DNA from: an uncultured Planctomycetaceae bacterium | Lineage (GTDB): Bacteria > Planctomycetota > Planctomycetia > Planctomycetales > Planctomycetaceae | Length of the DNA stretch: 64,000 nt | Assembly: GCA_943787265.1 (NCBI GenBank) | Contig: CALSLT010000023.1 | Span: 1-64,000, forward strand | Direction of reading: 5' to 3' | Shown here: one piece after another, positions 1 to 7,463 of the stretch | How positions within the stretch are numbered: the first letter of the stretch is position 1 | Layout: each line of letters opens with the position of its first letter | Notes under the pieces: model-generated | The model's database searches: none | Told to the model about the DNA's origin: nothing | What the model saw: only the letters and a program-made list of their open reading frames with translations | Translations under genes and position numbers: made by a program

Positions 1-87
1 GCGACCGGGGCGAAGAAGGAAACTTGCCAACGCCCCGTATAAGTTGCGCCAACTGGACAGTCATCTCAGCCTCAATCGCCCGATCGT

Positions 88-134
88 GTCTACGAAACCT
101 CGAAACTGCCCGTGTTTCACGACGTTTCGTAGAC
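88..134. repeat. 47-bp palindromic repeat, copy 1
   Basis: Perfect 11-bp inverted arms GTCTACGAAAC (88-98) and GTTTCGTAGAC (124-134) flank a 25-bp centre. The same arms and the same centre length recur at 360-406 and 1240-1286. The centre itself is only loosely conserved. This copy lacks the extra GTCTAC that precedes the other two. It could be a protein-binding site of the element (replication or excision) or a small mobile palindrome. Confidence 0.85.
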
Positions 135-353
135 GCTGTTGACGTTCTCTCAACTCACGTTGATGAGTGGGAAAGACTCATATTTTACGAAGCGTCGAGA
201 ACCTGAAGTCCGACCGGACAGCGAATGCAGGTCTGCTCAGGACTGCTACTGCTTCGTGCGTACTTGAGAGAAATTGTTCCATCGGTAGTACCTAAATCTC
301 TTCCGCCGAAGTCAATGCCTGTTGATTCTGGTCAACTTGGAATCATGAGGACT

Positions 354-406
354 GTCTACGTCTACGAAACCTCGTGGATATCGAGCATTTCAGAGGTTTC
401 GTAGAC
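354..406. repeat. 47-bp palindromic repeat, copy 2 (with GTCTAC extension)
   Basis: Arms are at 360-370 and 396-406 and are identical to copy 1. In this copy the complementarity extends inward by three bases, giving 14-bp arms. The arm is preceded by a second, directly repeated GTCTAC (354-359), exactly as in copy 3. It lies in non-coding DNA about 390 bp upstream of the excisionase-like gene. Confidence 0.85.
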
Positions 407-794
407 GGGATGCTGGGGCTGGAACTGGATCGTTGAATGGACGCTGCGACCACGTGACGTTGCAGCCTGGTGCTCGGCGCGGCGAACTGATACCAGTTTC
501 AGAAAGTTGCAGGATTCTGGCCAGAGTTGGAGATGCTCGCGGGTATATATATAGGTAGGAAACCGCGTCGCGGTGTTCCCGAATTACCTGAGCTGACTCG
601 TGTCGCTTTCACGAGATATCCATAGCACGGAATTGCCCTTACTTCCTGCGCGCATCGTTGATGCTCCCAAGGCATTGTACGTCCGTGCTTTCTTGAACTC
701 ACCATGTGCAGTCTCTCACAGGGCGTTTGTGCGCGCTGTCGCAGTGGCGTCGTTTGACGATGCCGATGTCTCTCTACTTTGGCAGGAATGGCTT

Positions 795-995
795 ATGCAG
801 AACACGACCCAGACGACTCCACGCTTGTTGCTGACGCCACGCGAGGCGGCACAGACGCTGGCGATCTCGCCACGCAAGCTCTGGGAAGTCACGAAATCCG
901 GCGGGCTCCCCTGTGTCCGGATCGGGCGGGCCGTGCGGTATGAAATCACTGATCTGCAGACGTGGATTAGTAGTCAGAAAGAGGTGAGCCTGTGA
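795..995 (+). CDS. Excisionase-type helix-turn-helix protein
   Basis: A 66-residue DNA-binding protein of the HTH_17/excisionase (MerR-like winged helix) family. After a short polar start, residues 10-60 form the typical fold: TPREAAQTLAISPRKLWE, then LPCVRIGRAVRYEITDLQTW, which matches the usual 'P..riGr.vrf...dl..W' signature. The ATG at 795 is chosen because AGGA lies just upstream and it begins right before the domain; the frame is open further upstream to 600 without family similarity. The stop overlaps the GTG of the primase gene by four bases (GTGA), so the two are probably translationally coupled. In integrative elements such proteins act as recombination directionality factors or regulators; which role applies here is inferred from context. 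Confidence 0.8.
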   Translation: MQNTTQTTPRLLLTPREAAQTLAISPRKLWEVTKSGGLPCVRIGRAVRYEITDLQTWISSQKEVSL

Positions 996-3436
996 GCTGT
1001 CTGCAGGATTTTCTGGGGCACTTTCCCGATGCCCGTCAGTCGGGCGCTGAATGGGCAGCAACGTGTCCAGCTCATGAGGATCACGTTGCCAGTCTGTCGA
1101 TCGGTGAAGGCGACGACGGACGTGTGCTGCTGCACTGCCACGCCGGTTGTTCGGTCGAGCAGATTTGTGATTCGGTGGGACTGAGTGTTTCAGACCTCTA
1201 CGAACCTGCTGAGGGGCAGCGGATGACTACAGTGTCTACGTCTACGAAACCCGCTGAAGACCGGGCAACTTCGACGTTTCGTAGACAGAGTTCCTCGCAG
1301 CGGACTCGAAAGACGTTTCCCTCGGTAGCCAATGCGATTGATGAGTTGGCTCATTCAGGCGACATGCAGCCGGCGGACAACTGGTCGTATCACAATGCCG
1401 ACGGAGCAGAAGTGCTTCGTGTCGTACGTTTCGAAACCGAGCGTGGCAAGTCGTTTCGACCGATCGCACGCACAGAGAATGGCTGGGTGATCGGCGATCC
1501 GCTGGGACTGTTGCCGCTGTTCGGGCTACCGGAACTGCTGCAGGCGGGGCAGGAATCCCGCGACGGGCTGGTGTTCGTCTGCGAGGGCGAGAAGGCGGCC
1601 GACGCTGCTCAGTCTCTCGGGCTGGTGGCCACCACGAGTGCTCACGGAGCAAAGTCTCCGAAGAAGACTGACTGGTCCCCGCTGGCCGGTCGTAACGTGA
1701 TCATTCTGCCGGACAATGACGAGGCCGGATACGCCTATGCCGAAGAGGTGACGGAATTGCTGGAGAAGCTCGATCCCAAACCGATCGTGCATGTTGTTGA
1801 ACTGCCGGAACTCCCCGAGCACGGCGACATCGTCGACTTGATCATTGCTCAGCAGGACGTGGCGGATACCCGCGACACGGTACTCAGTCTTGCCAGGCAG
1901 GAGCAGCAGGAAACAGTGTCATCGACACCGGAGCAACCGCTGTCGTTCGCTCCGTTTCCGGTGTCTGTTCTGCCGGAGCCGATCAGCAGCTTCGTGAATT
2001 CATCAGCTCGAGCGATCGGCTGCGATTCCTCGTTTCTGGCTCTGCCACTGCTGTCGGCATTCGCAGCGGCAATCGGCACGACGCGACAAATTCAATTGAA
2101 ACCCGGCTGGTGCGAACCCGCGATTCTGTGGACCGTCATCATCGGTGACAGTGGGACGCTCAAAACGCCAGCATTCAAAGTCGCGATGAAGCCATTGCGG
2201 AATCGTGAGCAGAAGGCGGCTGAGGAGTTTCAGCGGGCGCTCGCGGAGCACAAGAAAGCGGAGCTCGCTCACAAGCAGGAGATGAATGCACGAAAGCGAG
2301 AGGGTTCCGAGGATTCGCCACCAGACGAGCCTGCGCCGCCTGAGCGTGAGCGAGTGCTGGTTTCCGATATCACAGTCGAAGCACTCGCGCCGATCCTGAA
2401 GACGAATCCTCGCGGCGTGCTGGTCTCGCGTGACGAACTCGCCGGCTGGGTCGGCTCGTTTGACCGATACACGAAGAACGGCGGAGGTGACCTGGCTCAC
2501 TGGCTGTCCATGCACAACGCTGAAAACCTGATCGTGGACCGTAAGACGGGATTCCCGCCGTCGATCTTCGTTCCCATGGCATCTGTCAGCGTGACAGGCG
2601 GCATTCAACCGGGAATCCTGAGCCGTGTGTTCAACAGCGATTGCCGCGAAAGCGGTCTGATGGCTCGGCTGCTGCTGGCGTGGCCGCCACGTAAAGCAAA
2701 ACGCTGGACGGATGCAGGCATCTCGTGGCAAAAAGAGAAGACGCTCTCGGCAATCGTTCAACGGTTACTGGAGCTTGAACCGTTTCGACATGCGGATTAC
2801 TCAGAGGCACCTGTGACTCTTCAATTGACTGATGATGCCCACGACGCGTGGGTCAAATTCTATAATGCTCACGCAGATGAGGAGGTGGGACTCGAAGGCG
2901 AACTGGCCTCCGCGTGGTCGAAGCTGGAAGCCAGTGCCGCCCGGCTTGCTCTGGTAATCCATCTCGTGCGATGGGCCGCTGATGATCCAACGCTGGACGA
3001 TTCCGAGTACGTGGATGCCGAAAGCATCACTGCGGGCGTGACTCTGGCGAACTGGTTTGGCTGCGAAGCTCGCCGAGTCTACGCAATGCTCAGCGAGACC
3101 GACGAGCAGCGGGCAACCCGTAAACTGGTCGAATGGATCGAACGCAGAGGCGGCTGCATCACAACCCGCCAACTGCAACAGGGCTGTCGAGAGTACAGGA
3201 CAGCCGAGAGTGCTCAAGCCGCCTTGCAGCAACTGGTCGAACTAGGCATTGGCCAGTGGATATACCGCGAGCCATCACGGCGCGGAGGCCGACCAACCGA
3301 AGAGTTGCAGCTCATGACTGCCAGTCCTGCCTGCGAAAATCTCTCGAAGCCTGCAGGATCAGTGAGTTCCGTCGGCTCTGACCGTGAAGACAGTGCGAAC
3401 GAAAGTAATCTCTACGGGCGACAGGCCGGCGTCTGA
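992..3436 (+). CDS. CHC2/TOPRIM primase fused to DUF3987 helicase-like domain
   Basis: An 814-residue replication protein of a mobile element. The N-terminus carries a CHC2-type zinc finger (C25, H28, C49, C53). Residues about 193-265 are a TOPRIM domain, with CEGEK around E198-E200 and the acidic pair D241/D243. Residues about 320-640 are a DUF3987 domain with a Walker-A-like GDSGTLKT (385-392). The C-terminal 150 residues look like a winged-helix tail. It probably primes or unwinds element DNA during replication or transfer. The start is GTG, overlapping the stop of the HTH gene. The linker at residues 83-99 is encoded by the third 47-bp palindrome, so part of this linker appears to be a repeat-derived insertion. 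Confidence 0.85.
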   Translation: MSCLQDFLGHFPDARQSGAEWAATCPAHEDHVASLSIGEGDDGRVLLHCHAGCSVEQICDSVGLSVSDLYEPAEGQRMTTVSTSTKPAEDRATSTFRRQSSSQRTRKTFPSVANAIDELAHSGDMQPADNWSYHNADGAEVLRVVRFETERGKSFRPIARTENGWVIGDPLGLLPLFGLPELLQAGQESRDGLVFVCEGEKAADAAQSLGLVATTSAHGAKSPKKTDWSPLAGRNVIILPDNDEAGYAYAEEVTELLEKLDPKPIVHVVELPELPEHGDIVDLIIAQQDVADTRDTVLSLARQEQQETVSSTPEQPLSFAPFPVSVLPEPISSFVNSSARAIGCDSSFLALPLLSAFAAAIGTTRQIQLKPGWCEPAILWTVIIGDSGTLKTPAFKVAMKPLRNREQKAAEEFQRALAEHKKAELAHKQEMNARKREGSEDSPPDEPAPPERERVLVSDITVEALAPILKTNPRGVLVSRDELAGWVGSFDRYTKNGGGDLAHWLSMHNAENLIVDRKTGFPPSIFVPMASVSVTGGIQPGILSRVFNSDCRESGLMARLLLAWPPRKAKRWTDAGISWQKEKTLSAIVQRLLELEPFRHADYSEAPVTLQLTDDAHDAWVKFYNAHADEEVGLEGELASAWSKLEASAARLALVIHLVRWAADDPTLDDSEYVDAESITAGVTLANWFGCEARRVYAMLSETDEQRATRKLVEWIERRGGCITTRQLQQGCREYRTAESAQAALQQLVELGIGQWIYREPSRRGGRPTEELQLMTASPACENLSKPAGSVSSVGSDREDSANESNLYGRQAGV
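1234..1286. repeat. 47-bp palindromic repeat, copy 3, inside the primase gene
   Basis: Arms GTCTACGAAAC (1240-1250) and GTTTCGTAGAC (1276-1286) enclose 25 bp, the same geometry as copies 1 and 2. The upstream GTCTAC duplication (1234-1239) is shared with copy 2. It is read in frame in the linker between the zinc finger and TOPRIM domain of the primase, giving a Ser/Thr/Arg-rich stretch without obvious fold. Confidence 0.85.
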
Positions 3437-3578
3437 AGCAACTGATCAAAAGCACTTCACCCGGAACTCGAAAACACAGCCCAATCGCCCTTGCTGAATA
3501 CCTCGACCCCAGGCAATGTGTTGCGTCAAATGGCGATGAAGAACATCGGCATCAGCTTTTCACGAGGAGTACGGTTTT

Positions 3579-4904
3579 ATGGCGTCACTGTTTCGTCTCG
3601 CAGATGGTCGCAAGCGAATCCAGTTCTACGATGGCAACGGCAAACGTCGCAGCGTCGGTCTGGGCTCGATCTCGAACCGAAACGCACAACGTATCCGCGA
3701 CAAAGTCGAGCAACTCGTCGAACACCGCATCACCCAGACCCCACTGGATCAGAGCGTCTCCCGCTGGCTCGTGGACCTCGACGAAAAACTCCACACAAAG
3801 CTTGTGAAAGCTGGTTTGACTGAGGCCAAGACTGAGACGTTGCAAGCTGGCCCCGCCGATGTCTCTTCCATTGAAGTGACGCTTACTGGCTTCTACGACA
3901 GATACCTGTCTGAATGCAGTGACCTCAAACAGTCTTCTTTGTCAGTCTACGCGAACGTTAGACGAAATCTCGTAGAATTCTTTGGGGTTGATAAACGAAT
4001 CAAAGAAGTCACAGAGTTCGATGCCGACAACTTTCGCCGATTTCTGAAATCAAAGAACTACGCCGATGCAACGACGAACCGTCGGTGTGGCGCCATGAAG
4101 ACTGTAATCCGAGCCGCTGTTAGAGATCGTTTGATTCCGGCCAATCCGTTCGAACATTTAACAACCACCGTTAACGGCAATCCCAGCAAACGTCGAATGG
4201 TGTCCCGCGATGAAATTGATCGCGTCCTTGCGGTCTGCCCGTCAGCCGAGTGGCGGCTTCTGATTGTGCTGGGACGGTATGGTGGCATGCGAGTACCGTC
4301 CGAACCGTTGTGTCTGCGCTGGTGTGACATCGATTGGGCGAATCAGAAGATCAACTTCCGTCAGCCGAAGAACGAACACCGTGAGGGGCAGCAGACTCGT
4401 ACGATCCCTCTGTTTCCTGAATTGATCGAGCCCCTGAACGACGTCTTTGAACAGTCGGCTGGAAGCGAATTCGTCATCACTGACCTCAGGCCGCGTTCAA
4501 TGCGGGATGCCGCCGGAAATTTTGCCAGCGCGAGCCTCACGACTCGATTCAGGAAAATCATTGAAAAGGCCGGCATCGTGCCATGGCCCAGACCGTGGAC
4601 AAATTTGAGGGCCTCGCGAGATACGGAATTACGGGAGCGATTCCCATCGCATGTCGTCAACGCGTGGATCGGGCATTGCGAACAGATTGCCCAGAAGCAC
4701 TATCTGATGGTCACTGACGAGCACTTCACCGAAGCAGCACAGGATTCGGTGCGAAAACCGGTGCGGCACGGCCACGTCAGTGATCGCACGGCCCAGCAAT
4801 GTGATTCAGGCGAAGGCCGTTTTTCGGCGGAATGTAACGAAAAACGGCCGCGTGCAAGAGCACGCGACCGGCAGAAATGGACGATACTGGACTTGAACCA
4901 GTGA
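3579..4904 (+). CDS. Tyrosine recombinase / integrase
   Basis: A 441-residue site-specific recombinase. Residues 95-190 are the SAM-like core-binding domain and 205-385 the catalytic domain. Catalytic candidates are R238 (GGMR), R344 (in TNLRAS, where the usual preceding His is Asn342), H366 (WIGH) and the nucleophile Y375 (HYLMV). The ATG at 3579 has GAGGAG about ten bases upstream. The extreme C-terminus (KWTILDLNQ) is encoded by the antisense of the tRNA-Val 3' end, so the stop codon lies inside the tRNA gene. This is the usual mark of an element integrated at a tRNA 3' end. It probably drives integration and excision of the element that also carries the HTH and primase genes. Confidence 0.93.
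   Translation: MASLFRLADGRKRIQFYDGNGKRRSVGLGSISNRNAQRIRDKVEQLVEHRITQTPLDQSVSRWLVDLDEKLHTKLVKAGLTEAKTETLQAGPADVSSIEVTLTGFYDRYLSECSDLKQSSLSVYANVRRNLVEFFGVDKRIKEVTEFDADNFRRFLKSKNYADATTNRRCGAMKTVIRAAVRDRLIPANPFEHLTTTVNGNPSKRRMVSRDEIDRVLAVCPSAEWRLLIVLGRYGGMRVPSEPLCLRWCDIDWANQKINFRQPKNEHREGQQTRTIPLFPELIEPLNDVFEQSAGSEFVITDLRPRSMRDAAGNFASASLTTRFRKIIEKAGIVPWPRPWTNLRASRDTELRERFPSHVVNAWIGHCEQIAQKHYLMVTDEHFTEAAQDSVRKPVRHGHVSDRTAQQCDSGEGRFSAECNEKRPRARARDRQKWTILDLNQ
4840..4870 (-). terminator. Rho-independent terminator of tRNA-Val
   Basis: Read on the minus strand, an 11-bp stem (one G-U pair) with a TCTT loop (stem halves 4860-4870 and 4845-4855) is followed at once by five T. It lies 8 bp past the tRNA 3' end. 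It also falls within the 3' part of the integrase coding sequence, which is read on the other strand. A second 12-bp inverted repeat (4815-4826 / 4838-4849) overlaps it. Confidence 0.75.
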
Positions 4905-4951
4905 CCCCCACGATGTCAACGTGGTGCTCTAGCCAACTGAGCTAATCGTCC
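4878..4951 (-). tRNA. tRNA-Val(GAC)
   Basis: A full cloverleaf can be drawn. The acceptor stem is GGACGAT/ATCGTCC with discriminator A. The D arm is AGCTCAGTTGGCTAGAGC, the anticodon stem is CCACG/CGTGG with loop TTGACAT, and the T loop is GGTTCAAGTCC. The anticodon GAC reads GUC valine codons. No CCA is encoded. The 3' end faces the integrase gene, whose last nine codons overlap it, so it serves as the attachment site of the element. Confidence 0.95.
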
Positions 4952-5168
4952 TGAGGTGGGGAAAACTATGTCGTTCGTGGCGTGGAGTCAAGCTTCTCGA
5001 AGTCGTTGTTATTCAGACCCCCGGAACGGTGTCCGGTTGGAGTGAGCATTGCGACATTGACGCTTATTCTGGCCCGCATTTATCAGGAACTCGACCTGAA
5101 TCAAGCAAGATCGGAATTGCCTGGCATTGTTTCGGGCGGCCTATCTCGGTGGGGCCATTTTGAGTCAG

Positions 5169-5873
5169 TTAGTTGCTGTTTTTCGGAGCGGGGCGGAAGG
5201 GGTAGACCCATGTGAGGAAGGAGTTGACGGCTCGGGTTTGGACCCAGATTTTCCCCTGACCGCTGAATTTGGCCACGAGGCCTTCTCCGCCGAAGAAGAA
5301 GCTTTTTAGTTTGCCGCCTCTTTTCAGGCCGGGGAGAACGTCTACCTGGTAGTTGAGCGTGTTTTCGAAGGCGACGACGTAGCCAGTGTCGACGATGTAT
5401 TCGCCTCGGACGTCCATTTCCAGGATGGCTCCATACGAGTTGAAGAAGAGGTCTCCGGTTCCGGATGCCTGCAGCAGGACGAGGCCCTTGCCGCTGAAGA
5501 AGCCTTTGGCTCCCTGCCATTTTCCGGTTAGCTCAACGCCGTCCGTGTGAGCGACGAAGGCTCCTCGTTGAACCATCAGTGTGTTCATGTCGAGGTGGTA
5601 GTGGACGGCGTCACCTGGGGCTCCGGGAGCGAAGATGACTTCGCCTGAGCCTCGGTCGGCGGTGAATGTGTTGATGACCATGCTCTCGCCGCCAAGTGCT
5701 CGTCCGAGTGTTTTTCGGATGCCACCTTTCAGGCCGGCTTTGAGAGTGATCGACGGATCCATCGCGGCCATGGCGGATGGCTCGGCGAAGATCTTTTGTC
5801 CCTGTTCGAGCTGAACGGAGATCAGGCCGAAGTCGGGCCGCTGGCTGATTTCGAATTGAACGTCGCTATCCAT
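5169..5873 (-). CDS. AIM24 / TIGR00266 family protein, paralogue 1
   Basis: A 234-residue all-beta protein of the AIM24 family (PF01987). The family signatures are visible: repeated short Gly-rich turns, GTGDLFFNSYG, VDTGYVVAFE near residue 160, and GGEGLVAKFSG close to the C-terminus. There is no signal peptide and no catalytic motif. Bacterial members have no agreed function; they form a DUF124-type beta fold. This is the last of three tandem paralogues transcribed with an M48 protease gene upstream. It differs from its neighbours in the N-terminal third, so the three are old duplicates rather than a recent amplification. Confidence 0.88.
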   Translation of the reverse strand: MDSDVQFEISQRPDFGLISVQLEQGQKIFAEPSAMAAMDPSITLKAGLKGGIRKTLGRALGGESMVINTFTADRGSGEVIFAPGAPGDAVHYHLDMNTLMVQRGAFVAHTDGVELTGKWQGAKGFFSGKGLVLLQASGTGDLFFNSYGAILEMDVRGEYIVDTGYVVAFENTLNYQVDVLPGLKRGGKLKSFFFGGEGLVAKFSGQGKIWVQTRAVNSFLTWVYPFRPAPKNSN

Positions 5874-5942
5874 GAGATATTCCCGGAAGTCTAAGTGCGA
5901 CTGCTTTGTTAGTAACTGGCGATTGTGAGGCGAGTTGCTGGC

Positions 5943-6623
5943 TTATCGAGTTTTCAGCATCGGGCCGAGGGCTGCACCGAATGATGGCGGGTTGTGGCTT
6001 TGGCAGTAGAGCTTTCCGTGGCCGCTGAACTTGCAGACTAGGCCTTCGCCACCGAGAAAGCTGCCGATCAGACTCTTGCCAGCTTTTCCGATGCGGAACT
6101 CAAGCGTTTCTTCGAAGGCCACGATGTGACCCGTGTCGACGGTGAACTCTCCATCAACTTCGACTTCGTAGATCGATCCGAAGCTGCTGAGGAACAGATC
6201 GCCGTGGCCTGAGCACTTAACCCAGAACATTCGCTCGCCGCTGAAGAGAGCTTTACCCAGGCCTTGCCAGCTTGCGTCGATTTCGATGTTCGTGTCCGAT
6301 GCCAGCCAGCTTGATCCCTGAACGATCAGTGTTCCGTTCAGCGGGTAATGGATGATGTCACCCATCAACTGCGGGCCGAGGATCAGGCTTTGTCCTTCGC
6401 TGTGCGAACTGAAATGGTTCAGGAAGAAGTTCTCTCCCGCAAACATTCGCTTGAGCCCCTTCATCATGCCGCCTTTGCCTCCCTTTGTGCGAGAGGTTGT
6501 TTCGACGGTCATGCCGCTCGTCATGGCGATCATCGCACCGACTTCGGCTGTGATCGATTCACCGGCCGACATTCTGATGTCGACAACCGAGGCGGCGGGC
6601 TGAGCCTTTATCTCGTATTGCAT
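5943..6623 (-). CDS. AIM24 / TIGR00266 family protein, paralogue 2
   Basis: A 226-residue AIM24-family protein. It opens with a typical MQYEIKAQPAASVVDIRM strand and SITAEVGAMIAM. It contains VDTGHIVAFEETLEF in the second half and ends with GGEGLVCKFSGHGKLYCQS. The glycine- and lysine-rich loop TKGGKGGMMKGLKRM (about 45-60) is characteristic of the TIGR00266 subgroup. It is separated by about 70 bp from paralogue 1 and 110 bp from paralogue 3, on the same strand, so one transcript is likely. Its molecular role is unknown. Confidence 0.9.
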   Translation of the reverse strand: MQYEIKAQPAASVVDIRMSAGESITAEVGAMIAMTSGMTVETTSRTKGGKGGMMKGLKRMFAGENFFLNHFSSHSEGQSLILGPQLMGDIIHYPLNGTLIVQGSSWLASDTNIEIDASWQGLGKALFSGERMFWVKCSGHGDLFLSSFGSIYEVEVDGEFTVDTGHIVAFEETLEFRIGKAGKSLIGSFLGGEGLVCKFSGHGKLYCQSHNPPSFGAALGPMLKTR

Positions 6624-6734
6624 GTAAGCGTTCCTCTGATCGTTGATCCGGAAGCGATTGTTCGTGTGGTCTCACTGGTCGGTCGAGATTGGAAACGTGC
6701 ATCGTTAAATGCAGCGAGCAATCTCTTCGGGCAT

Positions 6735-7391
6735 CTACCACAAATGCGAGTTCGTCCAGGCGGCCAACCCGCCCATCGAACGGGACTGCATGTAGATTCG
6801 CCCGGGGCCCTTGACACGCGTCACCAGTCCCTCGCCACCGAAGAAGCTGGAGAAGATTCCGCCAGCCATGCCCATTTTCAGGCTGATGGTCGGCTCGTAG
6901 GCAACGAGATGTCCGGTGTCGACGACGAATTCGCTGTCGATCTCCCGAGCGAAGATTCCGCCATACGCTCCGAACCATATTTTGCCGTGGCCACTGACTT
7001 TCAAGCGGAACAGTCCTTCGCGACCGATGAAGCTCGCGATGCCGGCCCAGCCGAGCCCGAGGTTCACGGTTGGTTCGCAGGCAAGAAAAGCTCCCGGCTG
7101 AAGGAACATTGTCGTTCCTTTCAGCTCGATGCACTCAATGTCGCCGGGGAACGGTTGAGTCAGCACAATCTCGCCCGAGCTACTCGTTGTGAACTCGTTG
7201 ACGAAAAGTGATTCGCCGCCAAAGAGCTTTCGGGCGATGGCACTGAAGAAGCCGCCGTTCCATCGAGTACTCATTTCGATGGTCGAACTCATGCTCGCCA
7301 TCGCGTCGGATTCGGCGATGATCGAATCGCCCGATTTCAGTTCCGCTCGGATGTTGGCGAAAGCGGGTTTGTCGCGAACTTCGGCTTCCAT
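6735..7391 (-). CDS. AIM24 / TIGR00266 family protein, paralogue 3
   Basis: A 218-residue AIM24-family protein with the same order of motifs: SIIAESDAMASM near the start, VDTGHLVAYEPTISLKMG in the middle, and FFGGEGLVTRVKGPGRIY at the end. The ATG at 7391 is preferred over an in-frame TTG at 7403 because GAGG lies seven bases upstream of it. It is first of the three paralogues and starts about 70 bp after the M48 protease gene, all on the minus strand. No function can be assigned beyond the family. Confidence 0.88.
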   Translation of the reverse strand: MEAEVRDKPAFANIRAELKSGDSIIAESDAMASMSSTIEMSTRWNGGFFSAIARKLFGGESLFVNEFTTSSSGEIVLTQPFPGDIECIELKGTTMFLQPGAFLACEPTVNLGLGWAGIASFIGREGLFRLKVSGHGKIWFGAYGGIFAREIDSEFVVDTGHLVAYEPTISLKMGMAGGIFSSFFGGEGLVTRVKGPGRIYMQSRSMGGLAAWTNSHLW

Positions 7392-7463
7392 GAGCAGCCT
7401 CAATCTTGAAGTGAATTAGTGAGGTGTTCGGCGTTGCAGATTTAATTTGTCAGATCGGCAGAA

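Larger units (their letters stand above)
1..794. other. Non-coding end region of the integrative element
   Basis: I see no convincing gene here. The open frames are short and lack recognisable domains or good ribosome sites. The region holds two of the three 47-bp palindromes described separately (88-134 and 360-406) and an alternating TA run at 544-552. The other attachment site of the element was looked for, as a copy of the tRNA-Val 3' end, and was not seen, so the element extends beyond the left edge of the window. Confidence 0.5.

Noticed and set aside
1-600. Second attachment site of the integrative element
   Set aside because: No copy of the tRNA-Val 3' segment was found; short matches such as AATGGACG near 438 are too brief.
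88-1286. The three palindromes as a CRISPR array
   Set aside because: Spacing between copies is hundreds of bases and irregular, the centre is short, and there are no cas genes nearby.
2003-2761. A 252-codon minus-strand open frame inside the primase gene
   Set aside because: It is a shadow frame with a cysteine/arginine-rich product and no similarity; the plus-strand DUF3987 domain explains the DNA.
4815-4849. A 12-bp inverted repeat as a recombinase binding site
   Set aside because: It overlaps the strong tRNA terminator hairpin and its T run, which explains the symmetry more simply; an additional role cannot be shown.
6348-7211. A 287-codon open frame on the plus strand across the AIM24 genes
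   Set aside because: It is antisense to two well-supported AIM24 paralogues, crosses their intergenic gap, and has no domain or start site.
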